Below, piece by piece: positions 33,737-42,483 of a stretch of DNA of 64,000 bases. The notes beneath the pieces are model-generated. The model ran no database searches. It had not been told where the DNA came from and saw only the letters and a list, made by a program, of their open reading frames with translations. A program made the translations under genes and the position numbers. Numbering within the stretch: position 1 is the first letter of the stretch; the number at the start of each line of letters is the position of its first letter. The DNA is from Pseudomonas khorasanensis (GTDB taxonomy: Bacteria; Pseudomonadota; Gammaproteobacteria; Pseudomonadales; Pseudomonadaceae). Location: NCBI RefSeq assembly GCF_014268505.2, contig NZ_JABWQP020000007.1:1-64000 (forward strand), written 5' to 3'.

Positions 33737-35575
33737 TCAGAATGCGAAGCAGGAACAGCCGAACGCGCCCCAGAAACCGGCGAAGTCGCTGACCGGCGCG
33801 TTCGACATCCGCGCTTTTTCATGACTGTGAGTGTGCACGGCGCACGGTCCGCTGCACTGGTGAACCTGCGCCTGCAGTGGCGAGTTTGGACGCCAGTGAC
33901 CCGGCACCTTCACCACCGGCGACCAGTCCGGCAGCACCGGAATCGAGCGCGGGCCGAGGTCTTCGAAGTCGCCGGCGGCGTAAACGATCTTGCCGCCCAC
34001 GACCGTCATGACCGACTCGATCCATTTGATCGCTTCTTCTTCGACGCTGAAGAAATCCGCGCTCAGTGCCGCAAGGTCCGCCAGTTGCCCGACGCGAATC
34101 TGGCCTTTTTTGCCTTGCTCGGAAGAGAACCAGGCGCTGCCGTGGGTGAACAGCTCCAGCGCCGTGCTGCGCGGCAAGCCTTCTTCATACAGCGCCAGAC
34201 CGCCGACGGTGCGACCGCTGACCATCCAGTACAGCGAAGTCCACGGGTTGTAGCTCGAAACGCGTGTCGCATCGGTACCCGCGCCAACCGGCACGCCTTC
34301 GGCGAGCATGCGCTTGATCGGCGGCGTGGCTTCGGCGGCTTGCTTGCCGTAGCGATCGACAAAGTATTCGCCCTGGAACGCCATGCGATCCTGAATCGCG
34401 ATGCCGCCGCCCAGCGCTCTCACCCGCTCGATGTTTTGCGGGGTGATGGTTTCGGCATGGTCGAAGAACCACGGCAGGCCGTTGAACGGAATGTCGCGGT
34501 TGACCTTCTCGAACACGTCGAGCATGCGGCTGATCGATTCGTTGTAAGTGGCGTGCAGACGGAACGGCCAGCGCTGCTCGACCAGGTGGCGCACCACCGG
34601 CTCCAGCTCTTGTTCCATGGTTTGCGGCAGGTCCGGACGCGGTTCGAGGAAGTCTTCGAAGTCGGCGGCAGAGAACACCAGCATCTCGCCGGCGCCGTTG
34701 TGGCGCAGGAAGTCATCGCCCTGATGCAACTTGACGCTGCCGGTCCAGTTCTGGAAATCGCTCAGCTCTTCTTTTGGTTTCTGGGTGAACAGGTTGTAGG
34801 CGATGCGCACGGTCAACTGGTTGTCTTTGGCCAGTTGCTCGATCACTTGGTAATCGTCCGGATAGTTCTGGAAACCACCGCCGGCGTCGATCGCACTGGT
34901 CAGGCCGAGGCGGTTGAGCTCACGCATGAACTGGCGCGTCGAGTTGACCTGATACTCCAGCGGCAGCTTCGGCCCCTTGGCCAGCGTCGAGTACAGAATC
35001 ATCGCGTTCGGACGCGCGACCAGCATGCCGGTCGGGTTGCCGTTGGCGTCGCGAACAATCTCGCCACCCGGCGGGTTTGGCGTGTCGCGGGTGTAACCGG
35101 CCACGCGCAGGGCGGCGCGGTTGAGCAGCGCACGGTCATACAGGTGCAGGATGAACACCGGGGTGTCCGGCGCGGCCTGGTTGATTTCTTCCAGGGTCGG
35201 CATGCGTTTTTCGGCGAACTGGAACTCGTTCCAGCCGCCCACTACGCGCACCCATTGCGGGGTCGGCGTACGGTCAGCCTGATCCTTGAGCATGCGCAGC
35301 GCGTCTGCCAGCGACGGAACCCCTTCCCAACGCAGTTCGAGGTTGTAGTTCAAACCGCCGCGAATCAGGTGCAGGTGCGAGTCATTGAGGCCGGGAATGA
35401 CGCAGCGGCCCTTCATGTCGACGATCTGCGTGGCGCTGCCTTTGAGGGCCATGGCCTCGGCATCGTTACCGACGGCGACGAAGCGGCCGTCCTTGATCGC
35501 CACGGCACTGGCCAGCGGTTTTTCACGGTCTACGGTATGAAATTGGCCATTGAATAAAATCAGATCGGCGTTCAT
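33737..35575 (-). CDS. YtcJ-like amidohydrolase (Amidohydro_3 family)
   Basis: A 612-residue metal-dependent hydrolase. The N-terminal metal site is PGLNDSHLHL (about residue 65), the middle His cluster includes LHATYNES and FFDHAET, and the last catalytic part is GAGTDATR near residue 430. The C-terminal beta-sandwich ends with GGKIVYAAGDF. About 50 extra residues at the end contain a Cys/His-rich tail (CSGPCAVHTHSH and GCSCFAF) not expected in the family. There is no signal peptide, so it acts in the cytoplasm. It follows the ABM and DoxX genes on the same strand and probably shares their transcript. The substrate is unknown. Confidence 0.85.
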   Translation of the reverse strand: MNADLILFNGQFHTVDREKPLASAVAIKDGRFVAVGNDAEAMALKGSATQIVDMKGRCVIPGLNDSHLHLIRGGLNYNLELRWEGVPSLADALRMLKDQADRTPTPQWVRVVGGWNEFQFAEKRMPTLEEINQAAPDTPVFILHLYDRALLNRAALRVAGYTRDTPNPPGGEIVRDANGNPTGMLVARPNAMILYSTLAKGPKLPLEYQVNSTRQFMRELNRLGLTSAIDAGGGFQNYPDDYQVIEQLAKDNQLTVRIAYNLFTQKPKEELSDFQNWTGSVKLHQGDDFLRHNGAGEMLVFSAADFEDFLEPRPDLPQTMEQELEPVVRHLVEQRWPFRLHATYNESISRMLDVFEKVNRDIPFNGLPWFFDHAETITPQNIERVRALGGGIAIQDRMAFQGEYFVDRYGKQAAEATPPIKRMLAEGVPVGAGTDATRVSSYNPWTSLYWMVSGRTVGGLALYEEGLPRSTALELFTHGSAWFSSEQGKKGQIRVGQLADLAALSADFFSVEEEAIKWIESVMTVVGGKIVYAAGDFEDLGPRSIPVLPDWSPVVKVPGHWRPNSPLQAQVHQCSGPCAVHTHSHEKARMSNAPVSDFAGFWGAFGCSCFAF

Positions 35576-35616
35576 CGCAGTTCCTCAAGCAAAGAAAAAA
35601 GAAGCAAACCCCACGC

Positions 35617-36243
35617 TTAACGCGGCGAGGTTTCTTGGGAATCAAGGTGTTCATGGGCCTGGCTGGCTTCCAGCCACGGAGTAAACAGACGGGTCACCGG
35701 CGGCATGACCACGTACACCACCGACAGGACGATGGTCAGGGTGATCAGGAACGTGGCAACCACGTAATTGGAAAGGAGCGGATGCAGCGCCAGCAGCGGG
35801 CCCCAGATCAATGGCACGAGCAAGGTGTGCGGCAGAATCACCAGCAGCGTGACCACAGCCTGCTTCCAGCGCGGCGGCGGCGAAGCGGCGTCGGCCAGTG
35901 GCGTAAACCAGAACTCGTTGATGGGCGCGACTTCGGTCTGATCACCGTCCGCCAGCATCGGCGCGGCTTCGGCTACCAGTGTCCGGCGCTCGGACGACTC
36001 CAGCCAGCCTTGCATCGCTTCGGTGGAGCTGAAGCGCAGCACGCACGTGTAAAAATCCAGACGCCCACGCTTGCCGCGCACAACGTCTACTCCCAGATGC
36101 CCCTCGCGTTGCCCGGCCACGCGCACGATGTTGCGCAACCACGCTTCATACGCCGACTCGAAACCGGCCTTGACCGAGTGCTTGATGATTAACGTGACAG
36201 TCTCATCGGCCCCCGGTGCTTGTGGATCACAGACTTCAGGCAT
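35617..36243 (-). CDS. Antibiotic-biosynthesis-monooxygenase (ABM) domain protein with membrane tail
   Basis: A 208-residue protein. Residues about 10-105 form an ABM-type ferredoxin-like fold (IIKHSVKAGFESAYEAWL and FYTCVLRFSSTEAMQGWLES), and the C-terminal half has two or three membrane helices (VVTLLVILPHTLLVPLIWG and YVVATFLITLTIVLSVVYV). The ABM-plus-membrane architecture is common next to DoxX-like genes. Its start overlaps the DoxX gene end by 8 bases, so the two are coupled. It may oxidise a quinone-like or aromatic compound at the membrane; this is inference. Confidence 0.82.
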   Translation of the reverse strand: MPEVCDPQAPGADETVTLIIKHSVKAGFESAYEAWLRNIVRVAGQREGHLGVDVVRGKRGRLDFYTCVLRFSSTEAMQGWLESSERRTLVAEAAPMLADGDQTEVAPINEFWFTPLADAASPPPRWKQAVVTLLVILPHTLLVPLIWGPLLALHPLLSNYVVATFLITLTIVLSVVYVVMPPVTRLFTPWLEASQAHEHLDSQETSPR

Positions 36244-36649
36244 AACGCAGCACTCCGGGCAAACGAACAGAAACCGCCAGCCGTCCGGGCCCGGCGATAA
36301 ACACAGTGGTGAAGAGGATTAACAGCAACCAGCCGAACTGCCCTTCGGCCACACTCCATTGCGGATGCACGACCAGCAACGCGACCAGCAGCACAAAGAG
36401 AATAGGCAAGCAGGCCAATCGCGCCAGCACGCCGGCAACGATCAAGATCGGGCAGAGGACTTCGGCGAAGATCGCCAGGACCAGGGTCAGATGGGCACCG
36501 AGGTGAAACGGGTCTTCGATCAGTTGCAGTTGCGCCGTGAAATCCAGCAGCTTGGGCAAGCCGTGCACCCACAACAGAAACAACCCGCCACTGACCCGCA
36601 GGAACAGCAACCCGATGTCGCGCGCCTGTTCATCCCTCGAAACCATCAT
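36236..36649 (-). CDS. DoxX-family membrane protein
   Basis: A 137-residue protein with four membrane helices. It has the DoxX pattern FLRVSGGLFLLWVHGLPKLLD at the first helix, HLGAHLTLVLAIFAEVLCPILI in the second pair, and a conserved PxxLxxxAxLVVHPQW segment. DoxX proteins associate with terminal oxidases or other redox membrane enzymes. It is the first gene of the group DoxX-ABM-amidohydrolase; upstream lies a REP pair. A redox role together with the ABM protein is plausible. Confidence 0.85.
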   Translation of the reverse strand: MMVSRDEQARDIGLLFLRVSGGLFLLWVHGLPKLLDFTAQLQLIEDPFHLGAHLTLVLAIFAEVLCPILIVAGVLARLACLPILFVLLVALLVVHPQWSVAEGQFGWLLLILFTTVFIAGPGRLAVSVRLPGVLRYA

Positions 36650-36767
36650 GACCGAACCCTTTGAATGTCATTGACAGGAATGATGCCAAGACAGGGGCGG
36701 GAGAAATTGGATGGGTGTGCTTAGTTGATTTTCAAGACACCGCCGGTCTGCTCTCAGCTACAAACAA

Positions 36768-36857
36768 TGTGGGAGCGAGCCTGCTCGCGAAGGCGGCGGA
36801 TCAGTTGATAAATCCTGCGACTGACACTCCGCTTTCGCGAGCAGGCTCGCTCCCACA
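36768..36857. repeat. REP-type perfect inverted pair (GCGAGCAGGCTCGCTC family)
   Basis: Arms 36768-36791 and 36834-36857 are exact reverse complements over 24 bases (TTCGCGAGCAGGCTCGCTCC then CACA), separated by 42 bases. It is the same family as the pair at 7273-7352. It lies between the DoxX gene start and the LysR gene end. Confidence 0.9.
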
Positions 36858-36891
36858 GGGTATTGATGCGTACTGAGATCGGCGCGAGAAT

Positions 36892-37821
36892 TCAAATCGC
36901 CGGAATATCCAGCGGCGCCGCCATGAACTGGCTGATCCGCGAGCGCAGCCATTTCTCTGCCGGATCGTTGTCATGCACCCCGCTCCAGGCCATCGACAAT
37001 TGCGCGGCATCGATCGGAAATGGCGGATCTTCGGCGCGCAGGGCGCAGCCCTCCACCAGGGCACAGGCGGCGTAGTCTGGCACGGTGGCAATCATCTCGG
37101 TGCCGGCGAGCAAGGCGCGCAAACCGCTGAACTGCGGCACACCGAGCACCACGCGGCGGCAGCGGCCGATCTTGGCCAGATCCAGGTCGATATTGCCGCT
37201 CAGGTCGCCGGAAAACGACACCATCGCATGCGGACGCGCGCAATATTCGTCCAGCGTCAGCGGACCCGGACGATCATCGCCGCGCAGGACTTTGCAAGGA
37301 ATGTCGCGCAACTTTTTGCGCTTGGCGTTGGCCGGCAGGTCAGTGGTGTAGCTGACACCCACCGAGATTTCCCCCGAGGCCAACAGCGCCGGCATCAGCA
37401 GATAATTGGCGCGGCGCACCACCACGACAATCCCCGGCGCCTCTTGCTGAAGCTGCCGCAACAGCGGCGGAAACAGGCCAAACTCGGCGTCGTCCGACAG
37501 ACCGATGCGGAACACGTCGCAACTGCTCGCCGGTTCGAACTCCTTGGCCCGGCTGACCGCACCGGAAATCACGTCCATCGCCGGCTGCAGCTCCTTGAGA
37601 ATCGCCAGGGCCCGCGCCGTCGGCTCCATGCCGCGACCGTTGCGCAGCAGCAATGGATCGTCGAACAGATCACGCAAACGCCCCAGTGCCGCACTGACCG
37701 CAGGCTGGCCCATGAACAGTTTTTCCGCGACGCGGGTCAGGTTCTTTTCGAACATCAGCGCTTCGAATATCACCAGCAGGTTCATGTCGACGCGGCGCAG
37801 ATCGTTACGGTTCATGGGCAT
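36892..37821 (-). CDS. LysR-family regulator (NodD/LinR-like group)
   Basis: A 309-residue LysR regulator with DMNLLVIFEALMFEKNLTRV and FMGQPAVSAALGRL as the winged helix-turn-helix, and LRNGRGMEPTARA after it, typical of the NodD/NahR-like branch. An effector domain follows from about residue 90. The ATG at 37821 has an AAGGA site; the longer frame adds 16 residues without support. It lies 49 bases downstream of the MBL hydrolase gene on the same strand, so the two may be co-transcribed. The effector is unknown. Confidence 0.87.
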   Translation of the reverse strand: MPMNRNDLRRVDMNLLVIFEALMFEKNLTRVAEKLFMGQPAVSAALGRLRDLFDDPLLLRNGRGMEPTARALAILKELQPAMDVISGAVSRAKEFEPASSCDVFRIGLSDDAEFGLFPPLLRQLQQEAPGIVVVVRRANYLLMPALLASGEISVGVSYTTDLPANAKRKKLRDIPCKVLRGDDRPGPLTLDEYCARPHAMVSFSGDLSGNIDLDLAKIGRCRRVVLGVPQFSGLRALLAGTEMIATVPDYAACALVEGCALRAEDPPFPIDAAQLSMAWSGVHDNDPAEKWLRSRISQFMAAPLDIPAI

Positions 37822-37870
37822 GGTTTCCTTATCGGTGTCAGCCGCTTTTTTCGGGGGGACGCGGGTCACT

Positions 37871-38854
37871 TTACTCGATCAACGGCACTTTCGCCCCGCG
37901 TTTATAGGGGCCGTACTCCACCGGTACCCACTGGAAATGCTTGCCTTCAGCAGCGATGTGACCGATGCCCGGAAACGGCAGATGCGCCGCCGTTACCCAG
38001 GTCTTGCTCGCCGCGGCTGCACTGAACACTGCCTGACGACTGTTGATCGCTTGCTGGCTGTTGACGTCGAAGCCGATCGACACCTCCGGGTGCAGGAACT
38101 GCACGGCCAGGTTATGCACCAGATCGCCCATGAACACGATGCTCTGGCTCTGCGAGGCGAACCGGTAAGTGGTGCTGCCCGGCGTGTGACCCGCTTCGAG
38201 GGTTGCTTCGACCAGACCCGGCAACGGCGACTCTCCGGCTGCAAAAGTCTTGAAGCGGCCGGCGGCAACGTAGGGCGCCGTGGAATCCTGAGCAATCTTG
38301 AAGAACTCTTTGGCGCCTGCCGGAGCCTTGGCCAGCGCTGCCGGATCAAGCCAATAATCAGCCTCGGCCCTGGCGGCATAAACGGTGGCATTGGCGAACA
38401 GCGGCTTCTTTTCTGCGTCGACCAGTCCACAGACATGATCCAGATGCAGGTGCGTGAGCAGAACCGTATCGACCTGCTCAGGCTTGTAACCGGCCGCCCG
38501 CATGTTGGCCGAGAGTTGTCCGGCGGTGACGCCGATGCACTGCCCCGCGCCGGTATCGACCAGAATCAGTTGTTTGCCGGTATTGACCAGAAAGGCGTTG
38601 AAGGCAGTCTGTACGCCCGGGGTCTCAATCGAACGGCGTGCGAGCAGCGCGCGAATCTGGCTCTGGCTCATGCCCTGCAGCAGCTTCGGTGACAGGTCGT
38701 TGTAACCATCGAACAACGCGGTGACTTCGTAATCGCCCACGGCCAGACGGAAATAACCTGGCGCCTGGGTGCCCACCTGCGGCGCCTGCGCCATTGCGCC
38801 TGCCGTTACAACCATGACCGCAAGGGTCGTCGCTGCCTTAACCATGCCTTTCAT
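37871..38854 (-). CDS. Exported MBL-fold metallo-hydrolase
   Basis: A 327-residue protein with a signal peptide (MKGMVKAATTLAVMVVTAGAMA) and the metal-binding THLHLDHVCGL near residue 135. Later ligands are in EAGHTPGSTT (about 215), VFMGDLVHN (about 238) and a final HLPFPGIGH. It belongs to the quorum-quenching-lactonase/AttM-like and alkyl-sulfatase-neighbouring MBL group; the substrate is open. It is followed by a LysR gene on the same strand and preceded by a divergent AraC-type gene, either of which may control it. Confidence 0.85.
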   Translation of the reverse strand: MKGMVKAATTLAVMVVTAGAMAQAPQVGTQAPGYFRLAVGDYEVTALFDGYNDLSPKLLQGMSQSQIRALLARRSIETPGVQTAFNAFLVNTGKQLILVDTGAGQCIGVTAGQLSANMRAAGYKPEQVDTVLLTHLHLDHVCGLVDAEKKPLFANATVYAARAEADYWLDPAALAKAPAGAKEFFKIAQDSTAPYVAAGRFKTFAAGESPLPGLVEATLEAGHTPGSTTYRFASQSQSIVFMGDLVHNLAVQFLHPEVSIGFDVNSQQAINSRQAVFSAAAASKTWVTAAHLPFPGIGHIAAEGKHFQWVPVEYGPYKRGAKVPLIE

Positions 38855-39091
38855 CCAATTCCCCTTTGAACCTGGCCGACGGCGGCCCCCGCTTTGTCGT
38901 CATCGTCGCGCAAAGCGCCGGGTGCAGACTTGCAGGGATGTGCTGAGTTCAGGCCCCGGCGATGGAATTAACAACGATTAACTCGTCAGCTTCACGCCCT
39001 CGCCCAACAATAAAAGCCTCTGCGCAGCGTTGTTTTCTTGACCTGAGGGAATGCGCCGACCGTGCCTTCCCCACCGACACGGACCTTGGCC

Positions 39092-39523
39092 ATGGCTTAT
39101 CTACAGCAAACCGTCGCCCTCGCCCCTGCTTGCGAACCGCGCAAAAACGCGAGTGGCGGACTCAGTCCCCAGCGCGAACGCTACGTCAAACAGCTGATTC
39201 TCGATCGCCTGGGTGAAAGCCTGGAGGTGGCTGAACTGGCCCGCGCCTGTTCGCTGTCTCGCAGCCACTTTTCCCGTGCCTTCAAGTGCAGCACCGGCCT
39301 GTCGCCACAAGACTGGATCCGCGCGCAGCGCCTGGCCCGGGCCAAGCTGTTGATCCAGCACACCGACCTGAGCCTGACGCAAATCAGTCTGGAATGCGGC
39401 TTCTGCGATCAGGCGCATTTCTGCCATATGTTTACTCGCAGCGAGGGCATCAATCCGTTTGCCTGGCGCTGTCGCGTGATGGGCAAACTGAAAAACAACG
39501 CCGCGCAGCCCGCCGTGTTTTGA
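39092..39523 (+). CDS. Short AraC-family regulator (DNA-binding domain only)
   Basis: A protein of about 143 residues made up almost entirely of an AraC-type double helix-turn-helix: LEVAELARACSLSRSHFSRAFK then TDLSLTQISLECGFCDQAHF and the FTRSEGINPFAWR end. No ligand-binding domain is present. The ATG at 39092 is preferred; a GTG at 39062 would add 10 residues. It is divergent from the MBL gene by about 240 bases and precedes the large winged-helix ATPase regulator. Single-domain AraC proteins often act as constitutive or stress activators. Confidence 0.8.
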   Translation: MAYLQQTVALAPACEPRKNASGGLSPQRERYVKQLILDRLGESLEVAELARACSLSRSHFSRAFKCSTGLSPQDWIRAQRLARAKLLIQHTDLSLTQISLECGFCDQAHFCHMFTRSEGINPFAWRCRVMGKLKNNAAQPAVF

Positions 39524-39657
39524 CTGCTGCCGTTACGCCACCCGTTGCACTGACGCTCAAACCTGAGGATTATGCCCGGACACCCCGGATCAGACGGCCT
39601 GCGCACGCGCCAGGCACTGATTCGCCCTGTCCGTCGCAGCACCGCAGGAGCGCACTG

Positions 39658-42483
39658 TTGAGTTTTTCCCCGAATCAGGCCATTGCTTTTGGCCCCTATC
39701 GGATTCATCCCGGGCAACGACTGCTACTCGAAGGCCAACAGCCTTTACGCCTGGGACGGCGGGCGATGGACATCCTCCTGATTTTGCTGGCCCACGCCGG
39801 CGAAGTGGTGAGCAAACAACAATTGATGGCCGGGGTCTGGCCGGACAGTGTTGTCGAAGACATCAACTTGCGCGTGCACATGGCGGCGCTGCGCAAGGCG
39901 CTTGGCGACGGGCAGAATGGCCAGCGCTACATCGTCACCGTGGCGCAGCGCGGCTACAGTTTTGTGGCACCGGTTGTGCTCGACAGCATCGAACAAAAGC
40001 CCGCCGTCGCCGTCGCAGGACACAACCTGCCGCTGCGCCGCACGCGGATGATCGGTCGCCAGCCAGTGGTCGATCACTTGATTGCGCAATTGCCGCGCCG
40101 ACGCTGCATCACCCTCATCGGCCCTGGCGGCATCGGCAAGACCACCGTGGCCCTGCGCGTTGCCGAGCAACTGATCGGCCAGTATCGCGACGGCATCCGT
40201 CTGGTGGATCTGGCGCCCATCGCCGATCCGGCGCTGATCGGCTCGCATCTGGCCACGCTGCTCGACCTGTCCGCGCCCGACGCCGATGCGCAGACTTATC
40301 TGATCAATGGTCTGCGGGAGCGGCAGATGTTGCTGCTCATCGACAACTGCGAGCACCTGATCGACGCGGTCGCGTCGCTCAGCGAGCAGATCCTGCGTGC
40401 AGCACCTGAGGTACATATCCTCGCGACCAGCCGCGAGAGCCTGCGGGCTGAAGGCGAGTTTGTGCAGCGCCTAGAACCGCTCGATTGCCCCTCCACAACG
40501 ACTCCGATGGATCCGGTGCAGGCGCTGGGCTTTGCTGCACTGCAACTGTTTGTCGAACGAGCCACGGCGGCCCGGGAAAACTTTGAACTGAGCCCTGCGC
40601 AGCTCCCGCAAGCGATCGAGATCTGCCGCCGTCTGGACGGTATTCCGCTGGCACTGGAACTCGCCGCCGCGCAAGTCAGCGCGTTGGGCATCGATGGCTT
40701 GCTCAAGCATCTGCGCGAGGGTTTGCCACCGCTGTCAGCCGGACAACACAGCAGCGCCGAGCGCCATCTGACCCTGCGCGCGACCATGGACTGGAGCTTC
40801 AATCTTCTCAACGACTGCGAGCAAACCTGCCTGCGCCGATTGGGGATTTTTCGAGGCAGCTTTACCCTCGCCTCGGCGGCGGCCGTGGTTATCGGTCAGC
40901 AGATTGAGCCCGGCGCGGTGTTTACCGCCGTCACTCAACTGGTGGCAAAATCCCTGCTCTGCGTAGAGGTGGGCGATGAAGATGTGTTTTACCGCTTGCT
41001 CGACACCACACGCCACTACTCGCTGGAAAAACTCGAACAGGCCGCCGAGCTCGGCGAAACCCGGCAACGCCACGCGGAGCGCTGCCTGACACTGATGTTG
41101 CAGGCGCAGTCGGATTGGGACAACACCCCGACGGTTCTGTGGATGGAGCGTTACGCCCGGGTGTTGGAGGATTTGCGCGCGGCGCTGGACTGGAGCCTCA
41201 ACGGACCGGGACCGGATGAACTGGGCATTGAACTGGCGGCAGCGTCGGCGCCGCTGTGGCAAGAACTGTCATTGCTGCGCGATTACAGCCGTTATGTCCG
41301 CCGGGCGCTGAGTCTGCTAGAGGAAACAGCAGAGCCCTGCCCTCGCCTGCAAATCGCGTTGAAACTGGCGCTCGGCAGTGCCAGCTATCACACGTGGGGC
41401 GGCACGCCACACACCATCCAGGCCTTCGCCGACGCCTGCCAATTGGCCGAGAAACACGGCGATCTGGCTGGCCAACTCCGTGCAATATCGGGGCACATGG
41501 CAGTCAATCTGAGCTGCGGGCATTACCGCATGGCGCTGGCCCAGAGTGAGCAATTCGATCGCATCGGCCTGCATGGCGAGCCGCTGCTGTCACTCAGCAC
41601 GCATCGGTTGCGCGTACTGGCCTTGCATTATGCCGGCGATCAACCGCAGGCACGTGTGCATGCCGAGCAAGTGCTGCAGCGCATGGCTCACAGCGGCCAC
41701 CTCAATCGGTTCACTCACGGTTTTGGTGTGCAATATGACCAGAGCGTCGCCTCGCTGACGGTTTTGGCACGGGTGTTATGGCTACAGGGTCTGCCCGAGC
41801 AGGCCTGGCGCGCGGCACGGCAGGCGCTGGACATCGCCGTGCAGATCAACCACGGCACATCGATCTGCTACACCCTGGCGCTGGCCAGTTGTCTGATCGC
41901 CCATTACAACGGCGACCGGCAGAACGCCCGCGCCTTGCTGCAGTTGCTGCTGGAACAATCGCAGAAGCATTCCGTGCAGCTGTTCAACACCTGGGGCCGG
42001 CACTATGCGCAGGTGATCGACCCCGACAATGCCGCGCCGGTGTCAGCCCGAAGCAGCGGTTTGATCAGCGAAGTCATGGTTACGCTGGATGAACGTTTTG
42101 TCGACGATGCACTGGTGGCGCGAGCGCGCAACGGCGATGCGGGATGGAGTGCGGCGGAAATTTTACGGGCTCGGGCGACTGCATTACTGAAGGGCACCCA
42201 AAAGCCCCTTCGCGAAGAGACCCTCGCAGAAAACGCCCAAACCCGGGACGCCGAACAAACCCTGCAGCAAGCCTTGGCCATCGCCAAAACCCAAGGGGCA
42301 CTGGCATGGGAATTACGCAGCGCCACAGACCTCGCTCAGTTATGGCAACGCCAGTCCCGCCACCGTGAAGCGCTGGATTTGCTCAGCCCGATCTACCAGC
42401 GCTTCACTGAAGGCTATGCCACTCCTGACTTGCGCAAGGGACGCCTGTTACTCGACAGCCTGCGCGACCAGTGCCCGGCCTGA
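39658..42483 (+). CDS. Winged-helix NB-ARC-type ATPase regulator with TPR-like C-terminus
   Basis: A 941-residue regulator. The N-terminal OmpR/PhoB-type winged helix (residues 8-105) has MDILLILLAHAGEVVSKQQL, VHMAALRKALGD and VAQRGYSFVAPV. An NB-ARC/STAND ATPase follows with Walker A GPGGIGKTTVALRV (about residue 158), Walker B MLLLIDNCEHL (about 226) and LATSRESLRAEGE as the sensor region. From about residue 470 a helical repeat (TPR-like) region extends to the end. The TTG at 39658 follows CAGGAG and fits the domain start; the frame upstream is a shadow of the AraC gene. It is convergent with a second gene of the same family and overlaps it by 36 bases. Confidence 0.82.
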   Translation: MSFSPNQAIAFGPYRIHPGQRLLLEGQQPLRLGRRAMDILLILLAHAGEVVSKQQLMAGVWPDSVVEDINLRVHMAALRKALGDGQNGQRYIVTVAQRGYSFVAPVVLDSIEQKPAVAVAGHNLPLRRTRMIGRQPVVDHLIAQLPRRRCITLIGPGGIGKTTVALRVAEQLIGQYRDGIRLVDLAPIADPALIGSHLATLLDLSAPDADAQTYLINGLRERQMLLLIDNCEHLIDAVASLSEQILRAAPEVHILATSRESLRAEGEFVQRLEPLDCPSTTTPMDPVQALGFAALQLFVERATAARENFELSPAQLPQAIEICRRLDGIPLALELAAAQVSALGIDGLLKHLREGLPPLSAGQHSSAERHLTLRATMDWSFNLLNDCEQTCLRRLGIFRGSFTLASAAAVVIGQQIEPGAVFTAVTQLVAKSLLCVEVGDEDVFYRLLDTTRHYSLEKLEQAAELGETRQRHAERCLTLMLQAQSDWDNTPTVLWMERYARVLEDLRAALDWSLNGPGPDELGIELAAASAPLWQELSLLRDYSRYVRRALSLLEETAEPCPRLQIALKLALGSASYHTWGGTPHTIQAFADACQLAEKHGDLAGQLRAISGHMAVNLSCGHYRMALAQSEQFDRIGLHGEPLLSLSTHRLRVLALHYAGDQPQARVHAEQVLQRMAHSGHLNRFTHGFGVQYDQSVASLTVLARVLWLQGLPEQAWRAARQALDIAVQINHGTSICYTLALASCLIAHYNGDRQNARALLQLLLEQSQKHSVQLFNTWGRHYAQVIDPDNAAPVSARSSGLISEVMVTLDERFVDDALVARARNGDAGWSAAEILRARATALLKGTQKPLREETLAENAQTRDAEQTLQQALAIAKTQGALAWELRSATDLAQLWQRQSRHREALDLLSPIYQRFTEGYATPDLRKGRLLLDSLRDQCPA

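Noticed and set aside
33731..35557. 608-codon open frame on the plus strand opposite the amidohydrolase gene
   Set aside because: It is the mirror of a high-GC coding frame, lacks recognisable motifs and has a composition rich in Arg, Gln, His and Val typical of antisense shadows; the minus-strand gene has full family motifs.
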